From Globodera rostochiensis (lineage: Eukaryota; Nematoda; Chromadorea; Rhabditida; Heteroderidae): a stretch of 64,000 bases of DNA. Positions 11,687-24,200 of the stretch are shown here, piece after piece; within the stretch, counting starts at the first letter, position 1; each line of letters begins with the position of its first letter. The position numbers and the translations under genes were made by a program. The stretch lies in NCBI GenBank assembly GCA_018350325.1, contig JAEVLN010000022.1, positions 1,071,105 through 1,135,104 on the forward strand, read 5' to 3'. The notes below the pieces were generated by a model. It was given only the letters and a program-made list of their open reading frames with translations, was not told the origin of the DNA and did no database searches.

Positions 11687-12418
11687 TTTAATTATTTTTT
11701 GTTTCAATCTAAAAAGCTTTTATGCATTTGGAGACTTCCCCAGCAGGTACGCGCTTAGGAGCTGCCAAGACTTGGACTTTTAAAGTTTTCGGTTGGAAAA
11801 TACAGTAAAAACACTTCAAAAAAATGCTTATTTCAGCCGTTTACGGTTAAAAAGGGAGACTTGGAAATGGTAGTTTTTCATTTTACTTATTTGAAAGGAT
11901 CAGAAACAAGGGGAAAGAAGAGCAGGGTCCCTCTGGCTTCCAAATTTTCAATATTTTATTTTTTTGTTTATCATCTTTTTTAAATTGGCTTCTTAAAACA
12001 GAACACCAAGATTTTATAGAAAAGTTTAAATTTTCAAAAATTTCCTTGGCGTCGCGGTTAGTGCCACTGACTCACAAATCAGTGCCATTCCATGCCACCG
12101 CTTCGCTTCCCCCCCCCCCCATTTTTTGCTCTTCACAGCGCTTGACAGCGGTACAAAATGTTTTGTTTAGCTAATCCGGTATCATTTTATCAGCTTAAAA
12201 AATGCAGCAGCAACAGCAGCCAATTCTGTTGGGATAGCGTGGAAAAAGGCTCGCTTATTAAGTCGTTCATTATGAGCATCTTTCTGAGGCCGGATCAACT
12301 TCAGAAAATTCCGCTATTTCGACGCCTCGATTCCTCGTTCAGTTCCAGGAGAATATGGTCGAGGTGCTTGCCATATAATTAACTCTTAAACACCGCGGCG
12401 TTTACTTTTGAAGATCAG
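11687..12418. other. Intergenic / 5' region of the transporter gene
   Basis: Contains the likely upstream exon(s) of the following transporter. An open frame from 12158, with an internal ATG at 12272, ends near 12382, but its phase does not join cleanly to the exon at 12419, so it is not included. A tRNA-like fold near 12055-12110 (hairpin CACTGA..TCAGTG) lacks a B box. Confidence 0.4.
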
Positions 12419-15073
12419 AAACAAAAATTTGGACGGCCAACTTCTTTCTTGGCACGTGTGTATTATATGCGTCACGCGTTGCGTTGCCCATTTGTGCGGT
12501 GGCAATGGCACAAGAGTACGGCTGGAATAAGACGGATTCGGTCGGTTCTTCGTTCGTTTAATTAGAAATTATTGGACCGATCGAGATTCTCAATGCAAAT
12601 CTCGACGAGATTTTTCGAAGTTCTCGACTCAATGTAAATCTCGACGAGATTTTTTCGAGGTTCTCGATCGAAAGCTTAATCGGTTGTCAAGTTTGGTCTT
12701 ATTTTTAAATTGAAGGGCACCATTTTGTCCTGCTTCTTCTGGGGCTATGCCTTCACACAGCTCATTGCAGGAAGCGTTGCTGGTTTGTTTTGTTGGATAA
12801 AAAAGTTGTTAAAATGTCAAATATTTAGCTCAACTTGCTAAAAAGAACTAATTTATCTTTAATGGGACCTTCTTTCTCCAGAGATCTTTTAATAATAATA
12901 AGCCGGGCTTTTTGGGTTAAAACATTCTGAGGATTACACAATTTGTTCAGATTTGGTCGGTGGTGAGAACATTCTTCCAATATCCACTCTGATCTGGTCA
13001 CTTCTCACACTGCTCACCCCCCAACTGTTTGACATTGCCTATTGGACAAATTCGCCGTTGCTCACCCTCCTTTTTGTGCGTATTTTTACCGGAGTTGGCC
13101 AAGGTGTGCCTTCTATTTTTTCTGGAATTTTGTTTTTTTTTGAAATTTTTTTTCATTGTTTTAGGCTTCCATTTGCCCTCAATGGCCAGCATGATTAGTC
13201 GCCATTTGACGTCTTCGGAGAAGGGCCGAGTGTTTGGCATTTGCTTGGCTGGCTCTCACTTGGGTTCTGTTGTCGCCGGCGGGGTCGGCTCCTTGCTGCT
13301 TGAGTGGTTTGGGTGGCGAAGTCTGTTCCATTTTGTCGGCAAGTCATTGGACATTATCAAAATGAGAATTTGACCACTTTTTTGTTAAAGAAATTTAGGT
13401 TTCTTGAGCATATCGTGGTGTTTGCTATTCAATTATTTGAGCAAAGATTTTCTACCAACCCGGAGGAGTAATGTCGTCTTTGATTCAACCTCCAAACTCA
13501 TTGAAAAGGTAAAAAAAGCAATTCATTTCAACAATTACTCACTCAAAATAAAATTGACCATCTGCTTATTTAGGAAGAAGTTTGTCAAAATTCTGAAAAA
13601 ACGAATTCCAAAACGCCATCATCAACGGATGCCATGTCGTCAAAGAATGAAAGTGCCGCAGTGCCGTGGGCTAAACTTCTGAGGCATCCCTCCTTTTGGC
13701 AAGTTTTTTGATGCAAATTTCGGAATTCAGCTTCTACTTACCTTTTTTTAGAAAATCCGATTGGATCGGGGTTTTCAACACAAATTTCTGAACTTTTCGA
13801 GAGTCCCGGTTCCCCAAGTTTTTGTACTTAAATGGATGCTTTTTGCTGTCCAAAATACTTTCATTTTCTCATTTGGGGTTTTTTTTTTTAGGGCTGCTTC
13901 AACTGCGCAATATTGCGGTGCCAATGCCTACTTCACAATGTTCAGCTGGTTGCCTTCCTATTTTTCCGACAATTTTCCACAAGCCAAGGCGTACATTTAC
14001 AATGTTGTGCCGAGCATGGCCATTGTGATCATTTCGTTGCTTTCGCCGATGTTTGCCAGCAGAATGTTGGCAAAGGGCAAATCGATCACCTTAACGCGGC
14101 GATTTATGGAGGTAAAAATAATGTCGGGAAAATTGGGGTTAAGCCCGCCCGAAGTGTTGTCCTGTACCCCCAACTTCGGTTGGGAGTTTTGAGCCGATTC
14201 CGTTTTATTTATTAACAAATTGTACTACTACAAAGCTTCCGAAACTTCTTTATTCATTCCAAAACATGGGCGATAGAAAAGGATGAAACCATGCGTGTTT
14301 GATGAGGGAAACAGTTAGGAACGTCCACACTCACTCGCCAAGTACTTGCCCGAGTCGTGCGAGGCACAATTCGAGTGAGGGAGGACTTGGCGAGTGCGTG
14401 TTTTTAAAACTGACTCGATAGAAAAAAAAATCTGCTTTTGCTTTAGTGCTGTTCGCTTATGGGCATGGCTCTGTGTTTCTCGTTGGTCTCTTTCCTGCCC
14501 GACTCCTTCCCTTCTTCACTCGCTCTGTTTACAGTGGCCATGGCCATCCGTGGACTTCACCATGGTCAGTCTTGGCCGGCATGTCCAGTGCACACATTTG
14601 ATGGGTGGGCGCAGAAAGATGTTCTTTCAGGCAAAAAAAATTAAAAAAAAAACATTTTTTTTTAAATTCTTGATCAATTTGTCACATAAAACCCGTAAGG
14701 TGGTGTTGCCGTCAACCCGACGGATTTTGCACCAAATCATACTGGGTCAGTGTTCGGCGTGTTCAATGCCTTTTCCGCTATTACCGGCTTCATCGGCGTT
14801 TATGTCGCCGGCTGGATTTTGCAGGTGAGACGACACTCCCCCCGGTGTACAGACGTTTTGGCAACGGACAAATTTGAAATATTAAAATGTTTTTTGGTTT
14901 TACAACAATTTTAGAAAACAGTTTAAAAACATGGCACTTTTCACATCATTCATTTCATTGTCAATTAGATGACGAACAACAACTGGGCCGTTGTGTTCAG
15001 CTTTACGGCCGTCCAATGTGTCATCGGTGCGCTTGTCTACGGCACAATGGGCACAGGCCAACGGATCATTTGA
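12419..15073 (+). CDS. vnut-1: SLC17A9 / VNUT-like vesicular nucleotide transporter (MFS), N-terminus incomplete
   Basis: Major facilitator of the SLC17 type. First supported exon 12419-12540: WTANFFLGTCVLYASRVALP, then ICAVAMAQEYGWNKTDS, matching the first membrane helix and loop of SLC17A9. The exon from 12716 gives GTILSCFFWGYAFTQLIAGS, then the VGGE motif at 12957; later exons give FVRIFTGVGQGFHLPSMASM (split by an intron), GSLLLEWFGWRSLFHFVG, PWAKLLRHPSFW, FTMFSWLPSYFSDNFPQAKA, VVPSMAIVIISLLSPMFASR, NPTDFAPNHTGSVFGVFNA and WILQMTNNNWAVVFSF. Stop at 15071-15073. The family loads ATP and other nucleotides into lysosomes and secretory vesicles using membrane potential and chloride. Introns hold a foldback hairpin (14321-14403) and G/A-rich CTCGACGAGAT repeats (12570-12670). 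The initiator exon upstream of 12419 could not be fixed. Confidence 0.88.
12570..12672. repeat. Intronic repeat built on TCTCGACGAGATTTTT
   Basis: Two copies of the word AATCTCGACGAGATTTTT (about 45 bp apart) flanked by GATCGAGATTCTC words, inside a transporter intron. Closely related words recur at 61747-61790 and 62590-62840, also in introns, so this is a dispersed repeat family. Confidence 0.65.
14321..14403. repeat. Foldback hairpin in transporter intron
   Basis: The arms CACTCACTCGCCAAGT and ACTTGGCGAGTGCGTG are reverse complements, extended with mismatches to about 35 bp (CTTGCCCGAGTCG against CGAGTGAGGGAGG). The loop is a few bases. It resembles a solo foldback/MITE remnant lying between two coding exons. 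Confidence 0.6.
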
Positions 15074-18000
15074 TGTGATTTTATTTTATTAATGCAAAAA
15101 AAACTCATTTTTGCGGGCAAAAGTCTCACCCAAGACGATTTTATTCCATTCATTTTCACACTGTGATACGCCCCAACAACAATTTTATATAGGCCGAGAA
15201 TTTGAAATTGTAAATTTTTTGGATGTGCCAAATGTGTGCTTTTTGTTTTTGGTAACGCGCTGTGGCATAATACAAAATATGTGTGAAGTGACCTCTTCTT
15301 TAAATGTGTGTAATCAAATCCCATTCATTTTTTGGTCGTTTCCTAAAATTACTTTTGTTTTCTTTTGGAAATATTCAAAAAACAAGCGCCGCCCCCCTTG
15401 GGGGTGTTTAATTTTGAATTGCCAGAAAAAATAAGTCGCGCATTTTGTGAAACGACCTTTGCGCATTGGGTCAGTTTTGTTATTTTTGTCGTTTTCATTG
15501 TGTTGCACATTTTACGTTATAAATTATTAAATAAAAATTGAAATAATATTAATTCGGAAAATTGATTTTACTATTCTTATTAGCTGGACATTGACTGAGT
15601 TAGGACTGATGATGTCGAAACGATCGGCGCCGAACTGAACGGGTTAGCCCCCCCTCCCAAACTCAAATTTAATGGCTACGGCATATTCTTGTAGCCCCCA
15701 AGGCGTTCCAAAAATTGAATAAATATAAAGAAAATTGTCCAATTTAAAATGCCACTTTTATTGCTCAACCACCGCCGCCATTCAGAAGAGACTCCGCGCG
15801 GTTGCTTATCCCTCCAAAACAAAACAAAATTGCCTAATCAATTGCGGGAGGTTGGGAGGGATTAACCTAAAATAATGCGGCGGTTGCCGGTGTGGGAGGT
15901 GGACGAGGAGATGCCCCCCCCCCTCCCCCCACAAATTCCATCGCCGGAGGGGGGGGGGGGGCTCGGTGGTAATAACAACGACGTGGATTTGGGCATGTAC
16001 TTCCACCCCCCCCCCCCAAATTGACCCCCCAAGCGCCTCCTTTTTTTTCATCATTTAATGCGCATCATAAGCAGCCGCATTCTTTTGCTGACCTTCACCA
16101 CAACGCGTGTAATTATTATTCCCATTCCCACGAAATGAAATGCGGCGGCGGCGGCGGGTCGTGCGTGGACAGATTGAGTGGTTGAGGGGAATTGGAGTTG
16201 GACAAAACCGCCTGCTGCTGGATGATTTCTCTGGATTGAAATCCTCCGGGGACTGCTTGCTGACCCCGGAGGGCATGTGTCCTGAATACCCCCCCCCCGT
16301 TCCGCAATTTCTGCACAATTACTGAGGGAGGAGTCCAGCAGGGTCTGTCCCCGCAGGGGCAAACACCTTCTCTCAGCAAAAAAGCCCCTCCGGTCATAGG
16401 CTTTCTCCTCTCCTCTCTTCCCATTTTTGTGGTGGGTGGTTGTGCAATGGTCGTGTGACGTGAAGTTCACGAGTGGTTTAATGATGTTAGCAGAAAGGTT
16501 TGGTGGGATGTGATCGGATGAATGGGAAGAAAAGAAGCGTTGAGTTGATTTGTTGGCGGCGTGGGGAGTCAGTCGCCGCCCGCGGGGATGGCGTGAACCA
16601 ATTCCCGACGGGGGGGAGGGGAGGGGAGGGGAGGGGGTGATGGTTTTCTTCAACAAGCGCCCAAGGGGCGGAAGATGTTTCTTCCGTCTTTCCCCTCCCC
16701 CCCCCCTCTTCCCCACTTTTTGTGTTGCAAATCCGCGCATCCATCGCGCAGCAGCAGCTGCTTTGGTTGGTCATCTCTGTGTGCCTTGCCGCCCACACCC
16801 AATAAACTCCAACCGATCAGCGCCGCCCCGTCAGCAACAACAACAGCAGCAGCAAATTGAATCGCCCGAAGGGATGGACGACAGAAGAACCGTGGGGAAG
16901 GAAAAAACAACAAAACGCTTGCGGGGGGGGGGGGGAATATTATGGTACAGACAGAATGGAGCGATTTCAGCCGTTCGCTGAACCGCCCCCGCCCTCCCCC
17001 CCTCCCGGCACCCCCAAATTTTGTGTTCCTTTACGAGACATGAACGAGAACAGCAGCTCGGTCATCCGTTAGCCACGGTTGATTGCATTGTGCCACTTTG
17101 TCGGTGTGTTTGTGTTGGTGGTGCAGTTGCTTAAACCCTCCAATTCGCCCGCCCGTCCGATGCTAAATTTGCATGTTTGTGGAGAGGCAGACATAGGCAA
17201 ATTTGAATTTGGAATTGCATGCGGAAAGGGGATTAAAAGTGCGCATTTGGACGGCCCCGGAAGGGATTTGTCGTCATGTTTTTGCGCTGTTTGCTTCCGC
17301 CTAAACGGCTCCCCCCCCCTCCGCCTTCCACCGATGGCGTCGTCAACTCTCCGGCTTCTCCCCCCCCCCCCCAGAAAGCTCCCCCCAAGATTAACTCTCG
17401 AATCCATCGCCTCACATCCCTTCCAGCAAAACACACAATGCACCTTCCTCCCCCCCCCCATTTTGATCAGATCAGATTCTTCCGATCCGTCCGACTGATG
17501 GATGAATGGTCGTTGGATGTGTCCCCCCCCCCATATTAGCCTCTGTTTTTGGGCATTCCTCTCTCCACCGATGCCCAACCAAAATGCTTAAAGCGGTTCT
17601 CCTTCACCCCCCCCCCCCCCCCCCCTCCTATACTTTCTTCCTTCCGCCAAACGAAAGAAGCAAAGTTTGTTTCTGATCGGACTAAAAAAGTGTTTGTTTT
17701 GTGTGCAGTATGAATGAAAGCTTTCGGTTTCTTCTTCCGATCGCCGGAGGCGAACACAGCGACGTTGTGGAAGAGAATGGCGAGGATAGGTCAGCCCCCC
17801 CCCCCCCCCCCCCCCCCCCTCCCGCCTCCCCGTACAATTTCTCCTGCACCCACACAAAACGAAATATTTTATTCCGTTTCCCCCCCCCCCCCCTAACGCG
17901 TCCCCCGAGGGCTTAGAAACTTTTCGGCTTTCCCACCACAATGCTTTTCTTATTAACACGCATTATTTGTACCTTTCTTCCCCTTCTTCCACAACCATTT

Positions 18001-18231
18001 CCTTCATGCCCTTTCCCCCGGAGGTGCGCGGTTATTTCTGTGCCATTTTCTTTCGTCTTTTGTTTCTGGCGTTAGGTCAAAGTGCCAACCAGACCAAAAC
18101 GGTCAAAATGTCCTAAAACAGTCAAAATGACTAAAATGGCAAAAATGCCAACAATTGTTCCTTCCATTTCCATTCGCTTCCCATCGCTTTCACTTCCATT
18201 TTGATCCTGATCCCTCTTAATTGGGCAGGCA
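15074..18231. other. Long intergenic region, homopolymer-rich, no convincing gene
   Basis: About 3.1 kb with no frame showing a protein family. Many C-runs (for example 17609-17625 and a run of about 25 C at 17795-17819), G-runs and purine-rich stretches generate long but low-complexity open frames on both strands (Pro-, Gly- or Arg-rich). Part may be 5' UTR or promoter of the PAN-domain gene starting at 18232. Confidence 0.55.
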
Positions 18232-21200
18232 ATGCACACTTCTTCTTTTTGTACGTCTTCACGGCAGCGTTCGTTGCTGCTGCTTCTTCTGCCCCTGTTT
18301 CTGTTACTGTTCCATCCGACGCATTCAACGCCGGCGGCGTCGACAGCGACGGCGACGGCATCATCGCCCACTTCGCCTGGTTGTCCTCCCACGACGTTTC
18401 ATGCCCAAGCCATCTCGCCCCGTCAGCTTGCATCAGTCGAATTCTTCCACACCAAGTGAGCGGTGATGGCAGATTTGCCCCTCGGGGGGAGGGGTCCTCT
18501 CCCCGGCATTCCTCTAAGGGCCCCTCGGGGATCTCCAATCCTCCCCCCCCCCCCTTTAAAGACTTCTTGGGGGTCTCCAATCCCCCCCCTCTTTTAAGGA
18601 CCCCTCGGGGCTCCAACCCCCCCCCCCCCCTAAGGGTCAGGGAGCAACTCCTATTTATATTAATCCCTCGGTGTTCAGTCCGTCGGTGTCCTCGGCTTCC
18701 GTTTGTGCCGTTCAATGTGCGCAGCATTCGCTGTGCCGCTCGGCGGTGTTCAACCACGACACCCGCACGTGCGCGCTGTCCCATCAAAATTGGCTGAGCC
18801 ATTGCCAAAGCAGCAAAGAGCGCTTCAAATCGTTCCATTTGACCACGGACGGAGTTGGTCATTTGTCCGGATGATTTGTCCCTAAGAGACAAAACACACA
18901 CAGGCGGACGCCCTCTCTCTGATCAGTTGCATCGATCAGTGCGGCAGCACGCGGACGGACAATGGCGGCTTTGAACATTTGCTGAACATCCTGCGCGCTC
19001 GCGGTGCCATCGACGGTGGTGGGCCTCGGTTTGCTCCCAGCAATGGCGCATTGACTGGCAATGTGCCGCCGATGCCAACGCGTCCGATTGATCCGGTATG
19101 CCGGGGCCTTTGATCAGCTGGACTGGACTGGCTTACAACAGAGTCCAAAAAATGCCAACCAAATTCTAAGGCGAATGCCACCCCGTTGAAGAAGAACCGC
19201 AAAGCGTCTGATCGTGCCAACGAATTGACTGATCACTTTCCGATGCCCGACTTTCTTTCCCTCCACGAGGCACCCGTGCTCAGCAAAATGCAACGTCAGG
19301 TGATCGAGCTGTTCATGCCAACCCATTCGATAAGAAACGAAGCCGCCCTTCTCATTCAGCTTTTGCCAGCCGGTTCATCGGAAGAGAACAGCGCCGCCGG
19401 CAACGGCTTTTTGAGTGCCGTCCGGCAACTGCACCAAATGCAAAAAAAGTTGGAGTCACTTTTGCGCGAGGCGGCCCATCGACAGGACAAAGTGATGGCC
19501 GAAGAGGAGGGGGGGAAGCAGGACGGCACGGTTGTGCCATTGTTGGTGGAGAAAGAGAACAATGGAGACGGGGAGGGACAACGCCGTGCCATTTGGTGGA
19601 AGGCCAAGGACCTCCGAATTCGGGTGGACCACGACGGCAAGGTGTTTGTTGGTGGAGGGACTGATGGTTGAAGTCGGTCTTGAATCCAGAACCAGGGTTT
19701 TGGTCCCCGGATTGGTAGACGAACCGTCGAGGGCGGCATGTCCGGCTCGGGGATCGGGGAGTTCAGGGCCTGCCGGGATCCGGGAATCCAGAACCAGGGT
19801 TTTGGCCCCAGATTGGTGGACGACCCGTCGGGGGCGGCATGTCCGGCTTGGGATCGGGGAGTTCAGGGCCTGCCGGGATCCGGGGTCTCCGTGACCCTGG
19901 AATGTTTTCCTGGATTTTTGCCCGGCATTCTTGTCCTGGCATCTCCACAAAATCCAGGACCATGGGGACCCCCCGACCAGGTCCATTGCATTCAACCTAT
20001 TTGCCATTTAAGTCCTCCTCTCCCACGTCGCCATCGACGCCTCCGGCCTCAACTCGTCTCCCCCCATCGCCAATGCCGTCGTCCACCGTCCAGTTGCCGA
20101 CCTCCAATTATTCTGTCCATTACGAATCGTCTGGTGAACTGCTTGACGAGCGTGTGGTTGTTCAAACTGTTCACAATGGCACGGAGCGTCGCGTGAAAAG
20201 TGGCGGTTTCATCAAACTTTTGAAGCCGGGTTCAAATTTGGGTGCAAATTTTGCTGCCAGCAACTTTTGTTTTTTGCTTAAGGCGAAAGCATTGGAATAG
20301 CCACCGCCCCCGAGGGCCCATCGGCTCCCCCGGACACGGCAATTCGGCTGCTGAACACGGCTGCTGATCGACAAATCCCTATTGATCTGATCAATATTAT
20401 CGGTGCTGGCCGATCGCTTCCCGAGCAGCCAAAAATTCGTTCGTCGTCGTCGACGTCGTCGGCTGGCACCAATTTTGCCAATTCCTCCACCGGTCAGCCG
20501 CCGCCCGCGGCACTCCGTTCACTTGAGGAGGCCGACCAGCAGCAGCAGCAAACGGTGGTGATCAACGGGAAAATTGTTTCACCTGAACTGCTCGTCAAAC
20601 TGTTGCGGACTGAGTTGGCGGATGGCAAACGCACAAAAGCATCCGAAGCTGCTTCAACTCCTCGCGTCCACAATAAAAATGAGGAGGAGGAGGGATTTCT
20701 GAAGTTAATCACGCTCCATGGGGTGGCTGGCCAAAAAGCGGCGAGGCTTGGCCAAAACGGCACTTTTTCTCCTCCGGCACTTTCGCTGGACATGGCAAAC
20801 TCTGCGACGGACAAACCGGACGACCCGGGGACAATTGTGTGCTTTCGGCGCATTCGACGCCAACAGTTGACGGCGCCCGCGGCGTTTGCCACGCTGAAGG
20901 GCATTACACTGAACGAGTGCCGGTATGAACAAGCAGTCGCGCAGCCGTTAAATATTCTGAGAATTTTTTTTAGAAAAAATTTGGGGAATCCCACGATTTG
21001 CTAATGAACCCGAACATCTCGGGAAAGTCCCCGAGATTTTTGTTGGTTCATTGACTTTTGATAACCAAAAAATGTCTTGCAACAGGTGCGCATGTGCGCA
21101 AACTTGGGCACAATTTGGCGGGGGCGGCGCCGGCAACGAAAGCACCGGCGGCGCAGAAGTTGGAGCAGTACAGAAACGGTGCCGAAGTTTGCAGTACGAC

Positions 21201-24200
21201 GACACGGCGGAGGAGGGAGCAAAATGCGACATGAACAGCGCGGATCACAACGTAACATTCAATAGGGGAAGAAAATGCCAAAATTTAATCCAATGTTTTG
21301 GCATGTTCTTTTCCCCTCCAGGGAAAGTTGGAGCTGATGACGTCATCGACTGGTCGGAAGAGTGACTACTTTTATGTGTCCTGCGAGATCAAATGTAACC
21401 ATTTGGGAAGCATCCGTCACTTTTGAATGAAACAATGTGAAAGATCGCTTCAGATTTGCTGAAAACGGCGGACAAAATGTGCCGGGACGGCTTGGGTTTG
21501 ATGGGGAAGACGACGCCGGCGGCGTTATCATCAACATCAACATGGACATCAACAACGCCGCCATCCATCACGGACAATACAAAGGCATCAACAGCAGCTG
21601 TTCCGGCTACGGCTCCATCTTCTTCTTCATCATCCTCATCGGACGTCGCGTCATCTGTCTCTTCTTCCACTCCATCTTCATCTTTGACGTCCGTTTCCAC
21701 TTCATCATCATCATCCACTGATTCATCTTCTTCTATTCCATCTTCATCTTCCACTGATTCATCTTCTTCCATTCCATCTTCATCATCATCCACTGATTCA
21801 TCTTCTTCCATTCCATCATCCGCATCCTTACCTCTCTCTTCCACTGTTCAATCTCTTTCTTCTTCCGCTTTATCATCATCATCTTCTTCCACCTCAACCT
21901 CATCTTCTTCCACCTCAACTTCATCTTCATCCACTTCCACTTCATCTTCATCTTCATCCACTTCATCTTCATCTTCATCCACTTCCACTTCATCTTCATC
22001 TTCATCCACTTCCACTTCCACTTCATCTTCATCTTCATCCACTTCCACTTCCACTTCATCTTCATCTTCATCCACTTCATCTTCTTCATCATCTTCCGTC
22101 GTCCCATTGTTCGCCCATTCCACCGGCGGCGTCACCGAAGTCGGCGCCTGTTTTGAGCACATCGCCGGCTTCGCAATGCGCGGCACGGCTGCCGGACTTG
22201 AGCGAGCAGTTTCGCTGGAACAGTGCGAATGTTTGTGCGCCAACAGTTTGTTAGTTTATTTAAAAAGCGTTTTGGGTTTTTGAATTTCATTTTGGCGCCT
22301 TTTATATATCTTTCATTTTTGGCACATTGGCCATTTGGATGCCGTAAAATTTGCCAAGACTCGAGACCGAGACTTGGGCCCGAGACGAGATCCCAAAAAA
22401 ACCTGAGACTTTTGGAGACCCGATGCCGAGACTCTCGCGCATCACTAATAGCCTTAAACTTCCGAATTAATTGACGGCGACCAAATGGACAATGTCCAAA
22501 TTGGGGCCCAATTCGTCCCGTTCCTTTTCAGAACTTCTCGGCTGTACTCCTTCCAGTGCGCGTCCGCCACTTACTACCAGGCCGACCGAGACTGTGTACT
22601 CAATTTGGACAGTCGGCACTCGTCCCCCAATTTGTTCGGCAAAGCGGCCGGAGGCGATTCGGAGTTGCTGGAGGAAGCCAATAATGCCAATGCCAATGCC
22701 AATGCCAATGTGCTGGTTACTTATCTTGGAATGCTGTGCTCTGCTGCTGGTGCGTTTGTTGTTGTTGAGACAGTTGGAGGGTAGCAGCACATTATTTGCT
22801 TCCACAGAGAGGGCAATTAGCCAATTAGCCAACAACCCCCGAGGGCACGAAGAATGTTTGGCACTGATTGGGAACAGAGCGCCGCCAAACACGCCGACGG
22901 CACCAACAACAACAACAACAACACCAACAACGACGGCACCGGAAGGGAACAACGGCACAACCAAAATTGCAGAAGTAGACGGCGGGACTTCAACAAGTTC
23001 AAGTAGGTCTTGCTTGAGTGTGGTTCCAAGGGATGTGCCCGGTTTCCGAACCTTTTTGAGGCCGGGATTCCCGGTTTGGAAACTTTTTGGCATCCGGATA
23101 CGCCCGACGTTGAATGTGTCAGAAGCTTTTTTGTTCTGTTAAGCTGCCATCAACTCCGACCGCTGCTTTCGGGAACAGCCCAATTACGTGCTGGAGGGCA
23201 TGGCATTGGCGGTGGAGACCAACGTGACGTAAGTATTGTTGATGTGCCGTGCCGTGCCGCCCGTCCGCCTGATGGTGGCGGAACGAATCGGTAGATGAAC
23301 AAAGTGATGGCCACCAAATTCAGGGTGGACCAGTGCAAATGTTTCTGTGCCGAAGCGGAAGTTCGGTACGGGTCTGCGTGCCAAAGGTTTGGGGTTTTTT
23401 TTTGTTTGACTTTTGCCGTCCCCTAAAAATGCCATTTGCGAATTTACAGTGTCCAGTTCTACTACGGCTCGATGACGTGCCTTCTGAACAGGGAAAACAG
23501 GTCGGTGGGAGCGCTTGAGTAAAGAAAGATAGGCAAAAATGGTAAGTAACCCCCCGGGTGGGACTCGAACCCACGCGACCGTGTCCGCTGTGGGCAGGCA
23601 GCTCATCCACTGAGCTACCGAAACGTTCCACCATTTGTGCCATCTTTTGCCTCCGCCCAAGGCGTTTTAACTACACCCCGAACCTGACCTTATTTTTTGT
23701 TTGGTAACCCCGACACCGACTCCGACAGTAACCATCCCCGAACCCCCCGAACCCCCCCCCCCCCGCAAAAATTTCGTTAATCTGACAAATGAGCGACTCG
23801 TTCAGATTGTCCGACCCGGAACATTTCAATTTTGACGCCCAAGGCAATGGTCGGCACAGTTATTTTGACTATCGCTGCGGGGCCGAAAGTGAGTGACCGA
23901 CAAAAAAAAAGGGGGGCAAATGCGCGAGACTTGACCGCCTCAATTTTCAGGCGACACGGCTGTCAATTATGTGAACACAAAGTGTGGGAACGGCACGGCG
24001 GCAGTGCCGTTGTTGTTGTTGGCCAACAATGCCACCATCGCCATCGGCACGACCGTTCTGAGCAACCTCAGCAGCCCATCGACGACGGCACCGCCGTTCA
24101 GAATATTGAAGAAAAAGTGGCGAGGAGGACGGAGGAAAAAGAAGAAAAATGGTGGCCAAAAGATTGGGAAGGAGGTCGGCGGCATGGCCACCACAACCGA

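Noticed and set aside
12055..12115. tRNA-like hairpin (CACTGACTCACAAATCAGTG)
   Set aside because: No B box and an 8-nt loop; only the anticodon-like hairpin is present.
16051..16740. 229-codon open frame on the minus strand
   Set aside because: Composition is Pro/Arg/Gly-rich and driven by homopolymers; no domain and no splice-linked neighbours.
18131..18901. 256-codon minus-strand frame
   Set aside because: Antisense of the PAN gene's first exons and a C-run intron; low-complexity Gly/Arg content.
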